From assembly GCA_947500505.1 (NCBI GenBank), contig CANMSL010000003.1:487576-551575 (forward strand): DNA of 64,000 nucleotides, in the 5' to 3' direction. Within the stretch, counting starts at the first letter, position 1. Each line of letters opens with the position of its first letter. This document shows, piece after piece, positions 45,742 to 55,656 of the stretch. Both the position numbers and the translations under genes were made by a program. The notes under the pieces are model-generated. The model ran no database searches. It was given only the letters and a program-made list of their open reading frames with translations, and was not told where the DNA came from. This DNA is from an uncultured Aquimarina sp. (GTDB taxonomy: Bacteria; Bacteroidota; Bacteroidia; Flavobacteriales; Flavobacteriaceae).

Positions 45742-45780
45742 AAAGAGCTCTTTGACTTTCAGAATCAAAGAGCTCTTTTT
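45740..45780. terminator. Bidirectional terminator between ACBP and valS
   Basis: AAAAAGAGCTCTTTGA and TCAAAGAGCTCTTTTT pair perfectly (16 bp) around a 9-nt loop, with A-run and T-run on both sides, so it can stop the convergent transcripts from both genes. Confidence 0.92.
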
Positions 45781-45799
45781 ATGATGTCCTCTACACACA

Positions 45800-48433
45800 T
45801 TAGTGTAAACTAGAAAGACTGGATTTTAGCGTTGCTATTTTTGCTTCGGCATCCGCTTCTTTCTTACGTTCATTAGCAATAACCTGTTCTGGTGCATTAT
45901 TAACAAAACGTTCGTTCTGAAGTTTTTTCTGAACTGACTTTAGAAACCCTTCGGTATACGTTAGTTCTTCTGTAAGTTTCTTAATCTCATCTTCTACATT
46001 GAGTGCACCCGAAACAGGAATGAAATACTCATTAGATTTCACTCTGAAGGAAAGTGCCCCGTCCACTTTATCATCTACATAGGTTAAAGAAGAAACATTA
46101 CCTAGTTTGCTTATAACCGGATTAAAAGTATCAGGCGTATTTTCATTATTTAGTATCGAAAGTTCTATCGTTTCCTTAAATGATATATTCTTTTCTTTAC
46201 GAATTGTTCTAATTCCTGAAATTACATCTGCAGCAACTTCAAATTCATTGATTAGGTTCTCATCAATTGAAGTCGTCTTTGCCCAACTGGATATAATCAA
46301 AGCTTCTTCTGGAGTTCTTTTAGTAATATCTTGCCAGATCTCTTCGGAAATAAAAGGCACAAAAGGATGTACGATTTTCAGAGTATCTTCTAATATTTCA
46401 ATTATCTGCCCATACGTTTTTGAATCAATCGGACTTTGATATGCCGGTTTAATCATTTCTAATAACCAACCGCTAAAATCATCCCTTACTAACTTATACG
46501 TCATCATCAAGGCGTCACTGATTCGATACTTAGAGTAAGCATCTTCTAACTCTGTTAATGCTTTCTGAAACTTAGATCGATACCACTCTATTGCAATCTT
46601 CGAGGACTTTGGTTGCTCGATACTAGAATCTATTTCCCATCCACTGATAAGATTATAGGAGTTATAGATTTTATTTACAAACGATTTCCTTCCCTGATCA
46701 CAAAGATCTTCATCAAACATCAAATCATTACCTGCCGATGCACTTAGCAATAATCCTACTCGTACACCATCTGCTCCATATTTTTCTATTAATTTTAATG
46801 CATCAGGAGAGTTCCCTAATTGTTTAGACATCTTTCTCCTTTGCTTATCTCTCACAATACCTGTAAAATAAACGTTGGAAAAAGGCTTCTCTCCTCTATA
46901 ATGATATCCAGCTACAATCATTCTTGCCACCCAGAAAAAGATAATATCTGGACCCGTTACCAAATCGTTTGTTGGATAATAATAATTAATTTCTTTATTA
47001 TCTGGTTCTAAAATACCATTGAACACACTCATTGGCCATAACCAGGAAGAAAACCAGGTATCTAAAGCATCCGGATCTTGTCTCAGATCAACATTAGAAA
47101 GATCCTTATTACCAGTTTTTTCTTTTGCCAAAACTAGCGCTTCCTCCCTATTTTCTGCCACCACGAAATCATCTTTACTATCACCATAAAAATAGGCCGG
47201 AATTTGGTGTCCCCACCATAGCTGACGGGATATATTCCAATCTCTCACATTTTCCATCCAGTGACGATAGGTGTTTATGAACTTTTCAGGAACCAGATTT
47301 ACATCTTTTTCCAAAACTGCATCCAGAGCAGGTTTTGCTAAATCCTCCATCTTCAAAAACCATTGATCGCTCAATTTTGGTTCTATTATCGCTTTAGTTC
47401 GCTCGCTTGTACCTACTTTATTTAGATGGGTTTCTGTTTTTTCCAGAACCCCCAAGTCTTCTAATTCTTTTAAAATCTCTTTTCTTACCACAAATCGATC
47501 TTTACCTTCATAATGCAATCCATAAGAATTTAATGTAGCGTCATCGTTAAAGATGTCAATTACTTCTAATTTATATTTATCACCTAAAACCTTGTCATTT
47601 TGGTCATGTGCCGGCGTTACTTTAAGACATCCGGTACCGAATTCCATATCTACATATTCATCTTCAATAATTGGAATTTCTCTATTAGCGATTGGCACTA
47701 TTGCTTTTTTTCCTTTTAGATGTGCAAAGCGATCATCATTCGGATTGATACAAATTGCTGTATCACCCATAATGGTTTCTGGACGTGTTGTCGCTATGGT
47801 TAACGTATCACTGCTTCCTTCTATAGCATATTTTAAATAATAAAGATTTCCTTGTTTTTCTTCATAAATTACCTCCTCATCAGACAACGTAGTCTTAGCT
47901 TCCGGGTCCCAATTAACCATGCGGTATCCTCTATAAATAAGACCTTTATTATATAAATCAACAAAGACTTTAATTACAGAAGCAGACAAGTTGTCATCCA
48001 TGGTAAACGCAGTACGCTCCCAATCGCAAGATGCGCCCAGTTTTTTAAGTTGCTCCAATATTATTCCACCATGTTTATGGGTCCATTCCCAAGCATGATT
48101 CAAAAACTCTTCACGAGAAAGGCTAGTTTTATCAATCCCTTGTTCCTTTAGCTTTGCAACTACTTTAGCCTCGGTGGCAATAGAAGCGTGATCAGTACCT
48201 GGAACCCAACAGGCATTATACCCTTTAAGACGGGCTCTTCTAATCAATACATCCTGTATCGTATTATTTAGCATATGCCCCATATGTAAAACACCTGTTA
48301 CATTTGGTGGGGGAATAACAATAGTATATGCCTCTCTTTCATCGACTTCAGAATGAAAATAATTATTTTCCATCCAGTAGCTATACCACTTATCTTCTAT
48401 TGATTTTGCATCATATTTTCCTGCTAAAGCCAT
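45800..48433 (-). CDS. valS: Valine--tRNA ligase
   Basis: The track begins at a TTG (48466) that lies inside a promoter-like element; the ATG at 48433 ([17 protein letters not shown]) is the likely start (877 residues). This class I synthetase charges tRNA-Val. The HIGH motif is [16 protein letters not shown], the KMSKS motif [13 protein letters not shown], and the editing (CP1) domain holds [12 protein letters not shown]. The C-terminal coiled coil ([19 protein letters not shown]) that grips the tRNA is complete. Confidence 0.97.
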   Translation of the reverse strand: MALAGKYDAKSIEDKWYSYWMENNYFHSEVDEREAYTIVIPPPNVTGVLHMGHMLNNTIQDVLIRRARLKGYNACWVPGTDHASIATEAKVVAKLKEQGIDKTSLSREEFLNHAWEWTHKHGGIILEQLKKLGASCDWERTAFTMDDNLSASVIKVFVDLYNKGLIYRGYRMVNWDPEAKTTLSDEEVIYEEKQGNLYYLKYAIEGSSDTLTIATTRPETIMGDTAICINPNDDRFAHLKGKKAIVPIANREIPIIEDEYVDMEFGTGCLKVTPAHDQNDKVLGDKYKLEVIDIFNDDATLNSYGLHYEGKDRFVVRKEILKELEDLGVLEKTETHLNKVGTSERTKAIIEPKLSDQWFLKMEDLAKPALDAVLEKDVNLVPEKFINTYRHWMENVRDWNISRQLWWGHQIPAYFYGDSKDDFVVAENREEALVLAKEKTGNKDLSNVDLRQDPDALDTWFSSWLWPMSVFNGILEPDNKEINYYYPTNDLVTGPDIIFFWVARMIVAGYHYRGEKPFSNVYFTGIVRDKQRRKMSKQLGNSPDALKLIEKYGADGVRVGLLLSASAGNDLMFDEDLCDQGRKSFVNKIYNSYNLISGWEIDSSIEQPKSSKIAIEWYRSKFQKALTELEDAYSKYRISDALMMTYKLVRDDFSGWLLEMIKPAYQSPIDSKTYGQIIEILEDTLKIVHPFVPFISEEIWQDITKRTPEEALIISSWAKTTSIDENLINEFEVAADVISGIRTIRKEKNISFKETIELSILNNENTPDTFNPVISKLGNVSSLTYVDDKVDGALSFRVKSNEYFIPVSGALNVEDEIKKLTEELTYTEGFLKSVQKKLQNERFVNNAPEQVIANERKKEADAEAKIATLKSSLSSLH

Positions 48434-48463
48434 AGTTTGGTCTGATTTTTGGAATTTAGAGTG

Positions 48464-48471
48464 CAAAAGTA
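48464..48471 (-). promoter_or_regulatory. Candidate -7 promoter element of valS
   Basis: TACTTTTG on the minus strand matches TAnnTTTG, about 30 nt before the preferred valS ATG. It supports the shorter start over the track's TTG. Confidence 0.45.
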
Positions 48472-48508
48472 ATTATTATATACGACAACGTGAAAGTCTT
48501 TAGCAATT

Positions 48509-48538
48509 TTGAAGTTGGATAAAAAGTAACTACTTTTA
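48509..48538 (+). promoter_or_regulatory. Candidate promoter of the DUF1573 gene
   Basis: TTG (48509-48511) is 19 nt before TACTTTTA (48531-48538), a good fit to the Bacteroidota spacing with one mismatch in the last base. The ATG is at 48560. Confidence 0.5.
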
Positions 48539-48559
48539 CACATTATAAAAACCTACGTT

Positions 48560-48964
48560 ATGAAAAATGTAATAATGATTTTATTTATTGGTTTTCTGGG
48601 AATTACCCTAAATGCTCAGGACACAAAAGCAAAAATCGAATTTAAAACAGATGTGATCGATTACGGGGAAATTACCAAAGGTAGTGATGGTGTTCGCCAG
48701 TTTGAGTTCACAAATACGGGAAATGCTCCGTTGATCATCTCTAGAGTGTACTCCAGTTGTGGATGTACCATACCTAAAAAACCTGAAGACCCGATCGCTC
48801 CGGGAGCGACAGGAATCATTGAAGTAAAATATGATACCAAAAGAGTTGGACCAATACGTAAGACTATTTCAGTTTATTCTAATGCAGAGGAATCTACCAA
48901 AGCTATCAAGATTAAAGGAACTGTAATAGATGATACAAAAAGTGTTCTGGAGAAAAAAAATTAA
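48560..48964 (+). CDS. Secreted DUF1573 protein
   Basis: This 134-residue protein has a signal peptide ending near TLNAQD. It is a single Ig-like DUF1573 domain: FEFTNTGNAPLIISRVYSSC, then GCTIPKKPEDPIAPG and VKYDTKRVGPIRKTI. The SSCGCT motif is typical of the family. Such domains are very common in Bacteroidota; the function is unknown. The gene has its own promoter and terminator. Confidence 0.92.
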   Translation: MKNVIMILFIGFLGITLNAQDTKAKIEFKTDVIDYGEITKGSDGVRQFEFTNTGNAPLIISRVYSSCGCTIPKKPEDPIAPGATGIIEVKYDTKRVGPIRKTISVYSNAEESTKAIKIKGTVIDDTKSVLEKKN

Positions 48965-48986
48965 GAATAGATTCAAAATTATTTAG

Positions 48987-49019
48987 AAAAGGTTTTACGT
49001 TGACTCGTAAAACCTTTTT
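48987..49019 (+). terminator. Rho-independent terminator after the DUF1573 gene
   Basis: AAAAGGTTTTACG and CGTAAAACCTTTT pair perfectly around a 6-nt loop and end in a T-run, 23 nt after the stop codon. Confidence 0.88.
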
Positions 49020-49198
49020 ATATTATTATTCACACATAAAAAATGTTTAAGAGCGGCTGCATCACTTCAAGTATAATTCTTTAACCATTTAGTCTCAAGA
49101 ACCACTTTTAACTATCAACTTTACTGTTTTCATTACATCAAAGTAGATATTTCATTCTCTTCTCCGATTGACGACAATATTATGTTTCATTACTCACA

Positions 49199-50578
49199 TT
49201 AAATCACCTTTTTTAGAATGAATGAGAATTTTAATTTTATACCCAGACGCTCGATTTTCAAAGTGATTTTTTTTCCTACTTCTGAGTAAAACAAATCATT
49301 TAAATCCGAAAGTTTATAAAGATGAGACTTACGACCATTAATCTCTAAGACCTTGTCCCCTTTAAGTAATCCAGCCAATGCTGCCGGTGAGTCAGGTCTG
49401 ACTTCAGTAATTTTGTATTCTGGTTGTAGTGAGTACACAAAAGTACTCGCATCAGCTCTATACACCTCATTAGAAATTTTACCTTGATCTTTTGTTATAA
49501 AATCTAAAGACGGGCGAGAGCCTGTTTTACGAATGTTATAGTCCTTAGCTACTCTTACACCACTATGCTGAATAGTAAGACCACTCATATTGTAAAAAAA
49601 GGGCTTGCTAAAAAAATTATTTTTCTTGAAAGTTATCTTTCTATTTGGATAATCAACGATTAAATTAAATCTTCTTAAAACACTACCCCCTAGAGATCCT
49701 TGACGCTCTTTTAGCGAAATCCCTTGTATATATAAAGAATCAGGAAAAGAAGCTGTAACTTCTTTCATCTCAAAATCTCCGATATACAAACCATCAACTT
49801 TTGTTTTTTTTCCATATATCTCTCCGTTAAAACCTTTCCCTAAGAAATCATCAAAAGAATCAGCCGGAACTTTTATATTAGTATCAGAGTTTTCGAATAG
49901 CCATAGTGCAGAACTAGATCCGGAATCAATTAACAGATTAATATCTATGAGTCCCTTATTGGTTTTATATTGAGCTTTTACCATAGGTCTTCTTCTCCCA
50001 TCATTAAGATTTAAATCCGTTTGATAACATTTCTTACAATCTTTATATTTATAGGACTTAGGATCGTATACTTTAATAGTCTCTTTTGAATAATTAATAT
50101 TTAAAATAAACTTTCTAAAAAAGTCGTAGCCTATAATACCGTGAACCGGAAATCCCATTAATGGTGAAAAGTTCATAGATTCATCAAAAATCATATACAC
50201 TGTATGGTCTTCACTGTATGCGCCCCCTATTTTTAAAAAATTATTTGTAGATTTTATCGCTTCTGCAGGTTCTTCATTACCTAATCCCCTAAGATAAATT
50301 TTAGAAGCATTTTTTAATTCCAGGGATTCTCTTTTATCGATACTAAAAAGAATTGTAGTTCCGACTCCAGAATCTAAAATAAAAGATAATGGAACACCAT
50401 TAAGTTCCACAGGTATAATAATAAGATTATTAGCTAATTCAAACTTAATTCTGTCACTAGTTACTCCCTTCGGTAATTTAAAACCTTCTTGTGCATTTGA
50501 AGTACATGATACAAGTAAAAATAGAATTAGGGCTTTCTTTTTAAGAAAATGATAAAAATCCAAGTACAAAATCTCCAT
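49199..50578 (-). CDS. Secreted retropepsin-like aspartyl protease with PDZ domain
   Basis: This 459-residue protein has an N-terminal signal (LFLLVSCTSNAQ; possibly a lipobox at VSC). Two aspartyl-protease-like halves are visible, each with an active-site motif: FILDSGVGTTILFS and LLIDSGSSSALWLF. A C-terminal PDZ domain carries ITEVRPDSPAALAGLLKGDK. The layout is shared by a Bacteroidota family of periplasmic proteases. The target is unknown. The flanking sequence gives no operon partner. Confidence 0.88.
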   Translation of the reverse strand: MEILYLDFYHFLKKKALILFLLVSCTSNAQEGFKLPKGVTSDRIKFELANNLIIIPVELNGVPLSFILDSGVGTTILFSIDKRESLELKNASKIYLRGLGNEEPAEAIKSTNNFLKIGGAYSEDHTVYMIFDESMNFSPLMGFPVHGIIGYDFFRKFILNINYSKETIKVYDPKSYKYKDCKKCYQTDLNLNDGRRRPMVKAQYKTNKGLIDINLLIDSGSSSALWLFENSDTNIKVPADSFDDFLGKGFNGEIYGKKTKVDGLYIGDFEMKEVTASFPDSLYIQGISLKERQGSLGGSVLRRFNLIVDYPNRKITFKKNNFFSKPFFYNMSGLTIQHSGVRVAKDYNIRKTGSRPSLDFITKDQGKISNEVYRADASTFVYSLQPEYKITEVRPDSPAALAGLLKGDKVLEINGRKSHLYKLSDLNDLFYSEVGKKITLKIERLGIKLKFSFILKKVI

Positions 50579-50683
50579 TCCACTAAATATAGAAAAATAC
50601 TTGAAAAATCATGATAATAATTAACTTAAATCCTAAATAATTTAAGAAATTTACCGCTATTTTGCGTTACAAAACTAAAAAAG

Positions 50684-51913
50684 ATGCCTGTAATATCAAG
50701 TAAAGGTAAGGCGATGCCCGAATCACCGATTCGCAAACTAGCTCCTTTTGCAGAAAAAGCTGCAAAAGAAGGAAAACATATTTTCCATCTTAATATCGGG
50801 CAACCCGATATAAAAACACCGGATGTAGCTCTGGAAGCAGTAAGAAACCATAAGTTGGATGTTCTCGCATACAGTCACTCTGCAGGTTTTGAGAGTTTTA
50901 GAAAAAAATTAGCCGGTTATTATGCTACGCATGATATTACAATATCTTCTGATGATATTCTTGTTACCACAGGAGGAAGCGAAGCACTGATTTTTACTAT
51001 GGGTAGTATTACGGATCCGGGTGATGAAATTATTGTTCCCGAACCGTTTTATGCTAACTATTATAGCTTTTCGACACAATCTACTGTTACCGTTGTACCA
51101 GTTATTTCTAAGATTGATGATGGATTTGCCTTGCCTCCAATTAAGAATTTTGAGAAACTAATTACAAAAAAAACTAAAGCGATATTAATTTGTAATCCTG
51201 GTAATCCCACCGGTTACCTCTATAGTAAAGAAGAAATAAAACAGCTTGCTGAGCTAGCTATCCAATACGATTTATTTTTAATCTCGGACGAGGTTTACAG
51301 AGAGTTTGTTTATGATGATTCTGAGCATTACTCTATTTTACAGGAAAGAGCTCTTGCCAATCACGCAATAGTTGTTGACTCAGTTTCTAAAAGATACAGT
51401 ATGTGCGGAGCCAGAATAGGTTGTTTGGTTAGTAAAAACAAAAGTGTTATAGAAACTGCTATGAAATTTGCGCAAGCAAGGCTAAGTCCGCCGACTTTTG
51501 CACAAATAGCCAGTGAAGCAGCATTAGAAGCACCGGAATCTTATTATATAGAAACCGTTGCCAAGTATAAAAGAAGAAGGGACACATTAGTCGAGGGGCT
51601 TAGACAAATCCCCGGAATCAAAGTTGCTACTCCTAATGGAGCTTTTTATTGTATAGTAGAATTACCAATCAAAAATGCAGATCACTTTGCTAAATGGCTT
51701 TTGGATGAGTTCAATGTAAATAACGAAACTGTTATGTTAGCTCCGGCTTCTGGATTTTACTCTAGTCCTAATGAAGGTTTAAATCAGGTAAGAATAGCAT
51801 ATGTTTTAAACAGAAGAGATCTAAAAAAAGCAGTTGATATCCTAAAACTGGCACTTGAAAAATATACAGCTCAGGAATCATTTGTCCTTGCGGAGCAGAA
51901 TGCGAGTTTGTAA
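50684..51913 (+). CDS. PLP-dependent aminotransferase, class I/II
   Basis: This 409-residue fold-type I aminotransferase has the opening SSKGKAMPESPIRKLAPFA, the cofactor region TTGGSEALIF, the ICNPGNPTGYLYS block, LISDEVYREF, and the PLP lysine in DSVSKRYSMCGARIG. It resembles aspartate-type aminotransferases. Substrate specificity cannot be read from sequence. murB follows 75 nt later on the same strand. Confidence 0.92.
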   Translation: MPVISSKGKAMPESPIRKLAPFAEKAAKEGKHIFHLNIGQPDIKTPDVALEAVRNHKLDVLAYSHSAGFESFRKKLAGYYATHDITISSDDILVTTGGSEALIFTMGSITDPGDEIIVPEPFYANYYSFSTQSTVTVVPVISKIDDGFALPPIKNFEKLITKKTKAILICNPGNPTGYLYSKEEIKQLAELAIQYDLFLISDEVYREFVYDDSEHYSILQERALANHAIVVDSVSKRYSMCGARIGCLVSKNKSVIETAMKFAQARLSPPTFAQIASEAALEAPESYYIETVAKYKRRRDTLVEGLRQIPGIKVATPNGAFYCIVELPIKNADHFAKWLLDEFNVNNETVMLAPASGFYSSPNEGLNQVRIAYVLNRRDLKKAVDILKLALEKYTAQESFVLAEQNASL

Positions 51914-51988
51914 GACCAATTCATAGTTATATATTACAAATCTTAAAATTTAAAAAGAAAATAAAAACTAATCGAAATCCAGACTTTT

Positions 51989-53002
51989 TTGAAAATAGAA
52001 CATAATAAATCTCTTAAACAATACAACACATTTGGTATTGATGTAAAAGCAACAGAATTCATAAAAATTAATTCTGAAGAAGAGTTGTTAGAAACTCTAT
52101 CTGTTTATAAGAAAAAAAATCTGTTTATCCTCAGTGGCGGAAGCAATATGCTACTCACCAGAGATCTGGACTTTTTAGTGATGCATATTGCAATTAAGGG
52201 CATCTCTACTCATATTCAATCCAATAAATCGGTTATAGTTTCTGCTAATGCGGGAGAAAATTGGCATGACTTTGTTCAATTCTGTATTGACAATAATTTT
52301 GGAGGATTGGAGAACCTATCTTTGATCCCGGGATTTGTAGGTAGTGCTCCGATTCAAAATATTGGTGCCTATGGTGTAGAATTGAAAGATCGATTTATTA
52401 GTTGCGAAGCAATCCATATCGATACTGGAGAAAAGAGACTGTTCACAAAAGAAGACTGTAATTTTGGGTATAGAAATTCAATTTTCAAGAATGAGCTGAA
52501 GGGGACCTATATAATCTCCAAAGTTACCTTTCAATTGACTACAGAAGATCACACGTTGAACACTAGTTATGGAGCGATTGAAAATGCTTTAAAAGATAAT
52601 AATATAACTACGCCTACAATAAAAGATGTGTCTGAGGCGGTAATCTCTATTAGAAGAAGTAAATTGCCTGATCCTTCAGAGATTGGTAATAGTGGCAGCT
52701 TCTTTAAAAATCCAGTGATTTCATCAAAAGATTTTATTTTAATACAAAAATCTTATCCAGGCATCCCACATTATAAAGTAGATGAAAAGAAAATAAAAAT
52801 TCCTGCAGGGTGGCTTATTGAACAAAGTGGTTTTAAAGGAAAAAGATGGGGAGATGCCGGGGTTCACGACAAACAAGCTTTGGTTCTGGTTAACTATGAT
52901 AATGCTACAGGTCAGGAAATATTAAAACTCTCGCAAAAAATTCAGAAGACAATCAAACAAAAATTTGATATCTTATTGGAGACAGAGGTAAATATCATTT
53001 AG
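51989..53002 (+). CDS. murB: UDP-N-acetylenolpyruvoylglucosamine reductase
   Basis: This FAD enzyme makes UDP-MurNAc for peptidoglycan. It is 337 residues long. The start is TTG (MKIEHNKSLKQYNTFGID); an in-frame stop lies at 51962 and no ATG comes between. FAD-binding LSGGSNMLLTR, PGFVGSAPIQNIGAYG, YRNSIFK and the catalytic GNSGSFFKNPV block are present. Length and C-terminal domain fit the type I (E. coli-like) enzyme. Confidence 0.95.
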   Translation: MKIEHNKSLKQYNTFGIDVKATEFIKINSEEELLETLSVYKKKNLFILSGGSNMLLTRDLDFLVMHIAIKGISTHIQSNKSVIVSANAGENWHDFVQFCIDNNFGGLENLSLIPGFVGSAPIQNIGAYGVELKDRFISCEAIHIDTGEKRLFTKEDCNFGYRNSIFKNELKGTYIISKVTFQLTTEDHTLNTSYGAIENALKDNNITTPTIKDVSEAVISIRRSKLPDPSEIGNSGSFFKNPVISSKDFILIQKSYPGIPHYKVDEKKIKIPAGWLIEQSGFKGKRWGDAGVHDKQALVLVNYDNATGQEILKLSQKIQKTIKQKFDILLETEVNII

Positions 53003-53071
53003 AACTTCTTGTTTTTATTTAAGGGAAATATCTAATTTGCTTTAAACCATAATTTCAGCTATTTTTCTTCG

Positions 53072-53079
53072 TATCTTTG
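53072..53079 (+). promoter_or_regulatory. Candidate -7 element for the Cys-rich protein/sigma pair
   Basis: TATCTTTG matches TAnnTTTG exactly, 24 nt before the ATG at 53104. A matching -33 TTG is not evident. Confidence 0.45.
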
Positions 53080-53103
53080 CATTAATTTTTACAGAATTAT
53101 ATT

Positions 53104-53310
53104 ATGAAATTGTTATTACTTACAGTTGCCCTTCTATTAGTCGCCTTTGCAGGAATAGCTATCAAAATATGGGCAAAAAAAGATGGGAAGTTTGCCGGAA
53201 CTTGCGCGAGTCAAAGCCCCTTTCTTAATAAAGAAGGAGAATCTTGCTCGCTATGTGGTAAAACTCCGGATCAATATGCTAATTGTAATGAAACAGAACA
53301 CTCTAAATAA
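53104..53310 (+). CDS. Small single-helix membrane protein with a four-Cys tail
   Basis: This 68-residue protein has one N-terminal helix (about residues 2-23) that could be an anchor or an uncleaved signal. The tail holds four Cys in the pattern GTCASQS...ESCSLCGKTPDQYANC, suitable for metal binding or a disulfide switch. I do not recognise a named family beyond 'membrane or secreted protein' types in Flavobacteriaceae. The ECF sigma gene starts 35 nt later, so the two may share a promoter. Confidence 0.7.
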   Translation: MKLLLLTVALLLVAFAGIAIKIWAKKDGKFAGTCASQSPFLNKEGESCSLCGKTPDQYANCNETEHSK

Positions 53311-53345
53311 ATAATAACTATAGATTTCCATTCAAAAATGCTTCA

Positions 53346-53918
53346 TTGGAAAAAGAACTCTTAACTCTTGCAGGACACATAAAAAAAGCTAAAGAAGGTA
53401 AACAAGCGTCTTTTAATTATCTTTTGGACACCTTCTGGAATGATATCTTTAATTTTCAACTCAAAAGAACTCAAAACGAGTATGAAGCGGAAGATATCTC
53501 TATTCAGAGTTTTTCCAAAGCATTTGATAAAATAGATACGTTTAAAGAAGAGTACAATTTTAAAACTTGGCTGATACAGATTTCTAAGAATATTCACATT
53601 GATCTATTACGAAAAAAAAATGCATCTATCCGATCCAAGACAACAATAGAGGATGACCATGTAGTCTATAAGATAATAGACGACGCTCCAACTCCAGAAG
53701 ATAAATTAATAACCGAGCAAAACCTTGCTCAATTGCTTAGATACATAAAACAATTAAAGCCTCATTATCAAGAGGTTATAAATCTGAGATATTTCCAAGA
53801 GTTGAGTTACAAAGAAATTTCTGAAGTATTAGATGAACCAATAAACAATGTGAAGGTTAAACTACTTAGAGCAAGAAAACTACTTGCAGAAATTATTACA
53901 AATAAAAAAGAGAATTAA
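53346..53918 (+). CDS. ECF-type RNA polymerase sigma factor
   Basis: This 190-residue protein starts at TTG (MEKELLTLAGHIKKAKEG); the nearby ATG at 53338 is out of frame. Region 2 is seen as YEAEDISIQSFSKAFDKIDT and FKTWLIQISKNIHIDLLRKK, region 4 as YFQELSYKEISEVLDEP and NNVKVKLLRARKLL. No classical anti-sigma gene follows; the upstream Cys-rich membrane protein is the only candidate partner. A hairpin terminator overlaps its end. Confidence 0.93.
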   Translation: MEKELLTLAGHIKKAKEGKQASFNYLLDTFWNDIFNFQLKRTQNEYEAEDISIQSFSKAFDKIDTFKEEYNFKTWLIQISKNIHIDLLRKKNASIRSKTTIEDDHVVYKIIDDAPTPEDKLITEQNLAQLLRYIKQLKPHYQEVINLRYFQELSYKEISEVLDEPINNVKVKLLRARKLLAEIITNKKEN

Positions 53919-53950
53919 AAGGTATCGACACCTAAAAAATTCTCTTTTTT
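53904..53950 (+). terminator. Terminator overlapping the end of the sigma factor gene
   Basis: AAAAAAGAGAATT and AATTCTCTTTTTT pair over 13 bp, and an inner AGGT/ACCT extends the stem; a T-run follows. Confidence 0.8.
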
Positions 53951-53973
53951 ATACTTGACAATACCATTTCTCA

Positions 53974-54207
53974 CTATCTGAGGCTAAAAACGGTTATTCT
54001 CTTTAAAACTTCGTGCAGAGGATCAATCCATTTATCGTTGATTTTTTTATCGTATTTGATAAATTTCTGAACTAATCCTTTCGGAGCAGAGATTTCTTTT
54101 TCAATACCAGTGATATTAATGAATTTTTGGTTACTAATTAACCATTTTTCTACTCGTTTCCTGTTCTTTTGTAGTTGTTTCTGTTGTTCTAAATCTTCTT
54201 TTGACAT
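53974..54207 (-). CDS. Hypothetical small basic protein, possible helix-turn-helix
   Basis: This 77-residue protein is highly charged and helical. ITGIEKEISAPKGLVQKFIKY followed by LHEVLKRI has the rhythm of a helix-turn-helix as in short XRE-like or phage-type regulators, but the match is loose. It is transcribed toward the sigma factor gene and backed by a 555-nt spacer that carries a TACGG-N5-CCGTA palindrome. The function is unknown. Confidence 0.55.
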   Translation of the reverse strand: MSKEDLEQQKQLQKNRKRVEKWLISNQKFINITGIEKEISAPKGLVQKFIKYDKKINDKWIDPLHEVLKRITVFSLR

Positions 54208-54353
54208 TTGTGTTTGGTTTTTTAACTTTTTTTTAATAAATAAAAAATGGGGTTAAGCTAATTTTAACCATGATTTTAAGTGTAATTACTTAAAATTATG
54301 TAGATCAAAAATATAAAAAGAAATTTAATTAAACAGTAAACACGTAATAAAAA

Positions 54354-54368
54354 TACGGTATTTCCGTA
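54354..54368. promoter_or_regulatory. Palindrome TACGGTATTTCCGTA, second copy of candidate regulator site
   Basis: The arms TACGG and CCGTA are identical to those at 30922-30936, with the same 5-nt spacer length but different central bases. It is 146 nt upstream of the HTH-like gene start and about 395 nt before lipA. Confidence 0.5.
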
Positions 54369-54736
54369 ATTTTATTTGAATATTGCAAAGAAAATATCCC
54401 CAGAAACCTTATCAATAAACTATTATTTTGATTTTAAACAACTGATAATCAGTAACAAGTAACAATTTTCTCCTTTTCAGATTTCAGCATTCTATAATTA
54501 TTATTTTCGAAATTAGATTATCTAAAAATTCCCTCCGTATTAGATTTTATATGGTCAATTCTTTAAAAATAACCTTGAAAACTTAAACTTTTGATCAAAA
54601 AATGAAACCAAAACCGTTGTGATGATTATAATTAACAAAATAGATAGCAGTTTTATTAACCAAATTCAAAAAATCCTAACGAGATAAAAAGACTCAATGA
54701 ATATTTAAAACTACATTTTAATCTAAGCTTTCTTTG

Positions 54737-54744
54737 TATTTTTG
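54737..54744 (+). promoter_or_regulatory. Candidate -7 element of lipA
   Basis: TATTTTTG matches TAnnTTTG exactly and lies 18 nt before the lipA ATG, covering the TTG that the track used as start. Confidence 0.5.
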
Positions 54745-54762
54745 TACAAAATATTGCTAAGG

Positions 54763-55635
54763 ATGAATAATGACGTTACTGCTGTAGCTCCCCCAAAAGG
54801 AAAACCTAAATGGCTACGAGTTAAATTACCCACTGGAAAAAAATATACTGAACTACGTGGTTTAGTAGATAAATATAATTTACATACGATTTGTACCTCT
54901 GGTAGTTGTCCAAATATGGGTGAGTGTTGGAGCGAAGGCACAGCTACTTTTATGATACTTGGTAATATTTGCACAAGATCTTGTGGTTTTTGTGGTGTTA
55001 AAACAGGTAGGCCAGAAACTGTAGATTGGGCAGAACCGGAAAAAGTTGCACGTTCTATTAAAATAATGAACATTAAGCATGCAGTAATCACTTCTGTTGA
55101 TAGAGATGATCTGGCGGACGGAGGTTCAATTATCTGGGCAGAAACTATTCAGGCTATTCGAAGAATGAATCCAGAAACCACTTTAGAAACGTTAATTCCG
55201 GATTTTCAAGGAAAAACCAAAAATATAGATAGAATTATAACAGTAAAACCAGAGGTAGTTTCTCATAATATGGAAACTGTAAAGAGACTTACAAGAGAAG
55301 TTCGTATCCAAGCCAAATACGAGCAAAGCCTCCAGGTTTTAAAGTATCTAAAAAACAATGGTATTTCCCGTACCAAAAGTGGGATAATGTTAGGGCTTGG
55401 TGAAACAGAAGAAGAAGTAATACAAGTCCTGAAGGATTTGAAAGCTGTAAATCTTGACATCGTTACTATCGGACAATATTTACAGCCAAGTAAAAAACAC
55501 TTACCTGTGAAACAATTCATTACTCCGGATCAATTTAAAAGATACGAAGAGATAGGACTTGAAATGGGATTTAGGCATGTAGAAAGTGGGGCATTAGTGC
55601 GTTCTTCTTATAAAGCTCAAAAACATTTGACCTAA
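54763..55635 (+). CDS. lipA: Lipoyl synthase
   Basis: The ATG at 54763 (MNNDVTAVAPPKGKP) is preferred over the track's TTG (54742), giving 290 residues. This radical SAM enzyme inserts two sulfurs into octanoyl groups on dehydrogenase E2 proteins. The auxiliary cluster Cys are in CTSGSCPNMGEC, the radical SAM cluster in CTRSCGFC, and the C-terminal RSSYKA motif that ligates the auxiliary cluster is present. GAPDH follows 21 nt later, likely in the same operon. Confidence 0.97.
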   Translation: MNNDVTAVAPPKGKPKWLRVKLPTGKKYTELRGLVDKYNLHTICTSGSCPNMGECWSEGTATFMILGNICTRSCGFCGVKTGRPETVDWAEPEKVARSIKIMNIKHAVITSVDRDDLADGGSIIWAETIQAIRRMNPETTLETLIPDFQGKTKNIDRIITVKPEVVSHNMETVKRLTREVRIQAKYEQSLQVLKYLKNNGISRTKSGIMLGLGETEEEVIQVLKDLKAVNLDIVTIGQYLQPSKKHLPVKQFITPDQFKRYEEIGLEMGFRHVESGALVRSSYKAQKHLT

Positions 55636-55656
55636 TTTTTTTTAAGTAAGGATGTA

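Larger units (their letters stand above)
54208..54762. other. 555-nt gene-free spacer
   Basis: This is the longest gene-free stretch of the window, very AT-rich, between divergent genes (small HTH-like protein and lipA). It holds the palindrome TACGGTATTTCCGTA (54354-54368), a perfect 13-nt dyad ACTGATAATCAGT (54441-54453), and the lipA promoter candidate at its right end. I see no reading frame or recognisable RNA. Confidence 0.5.
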
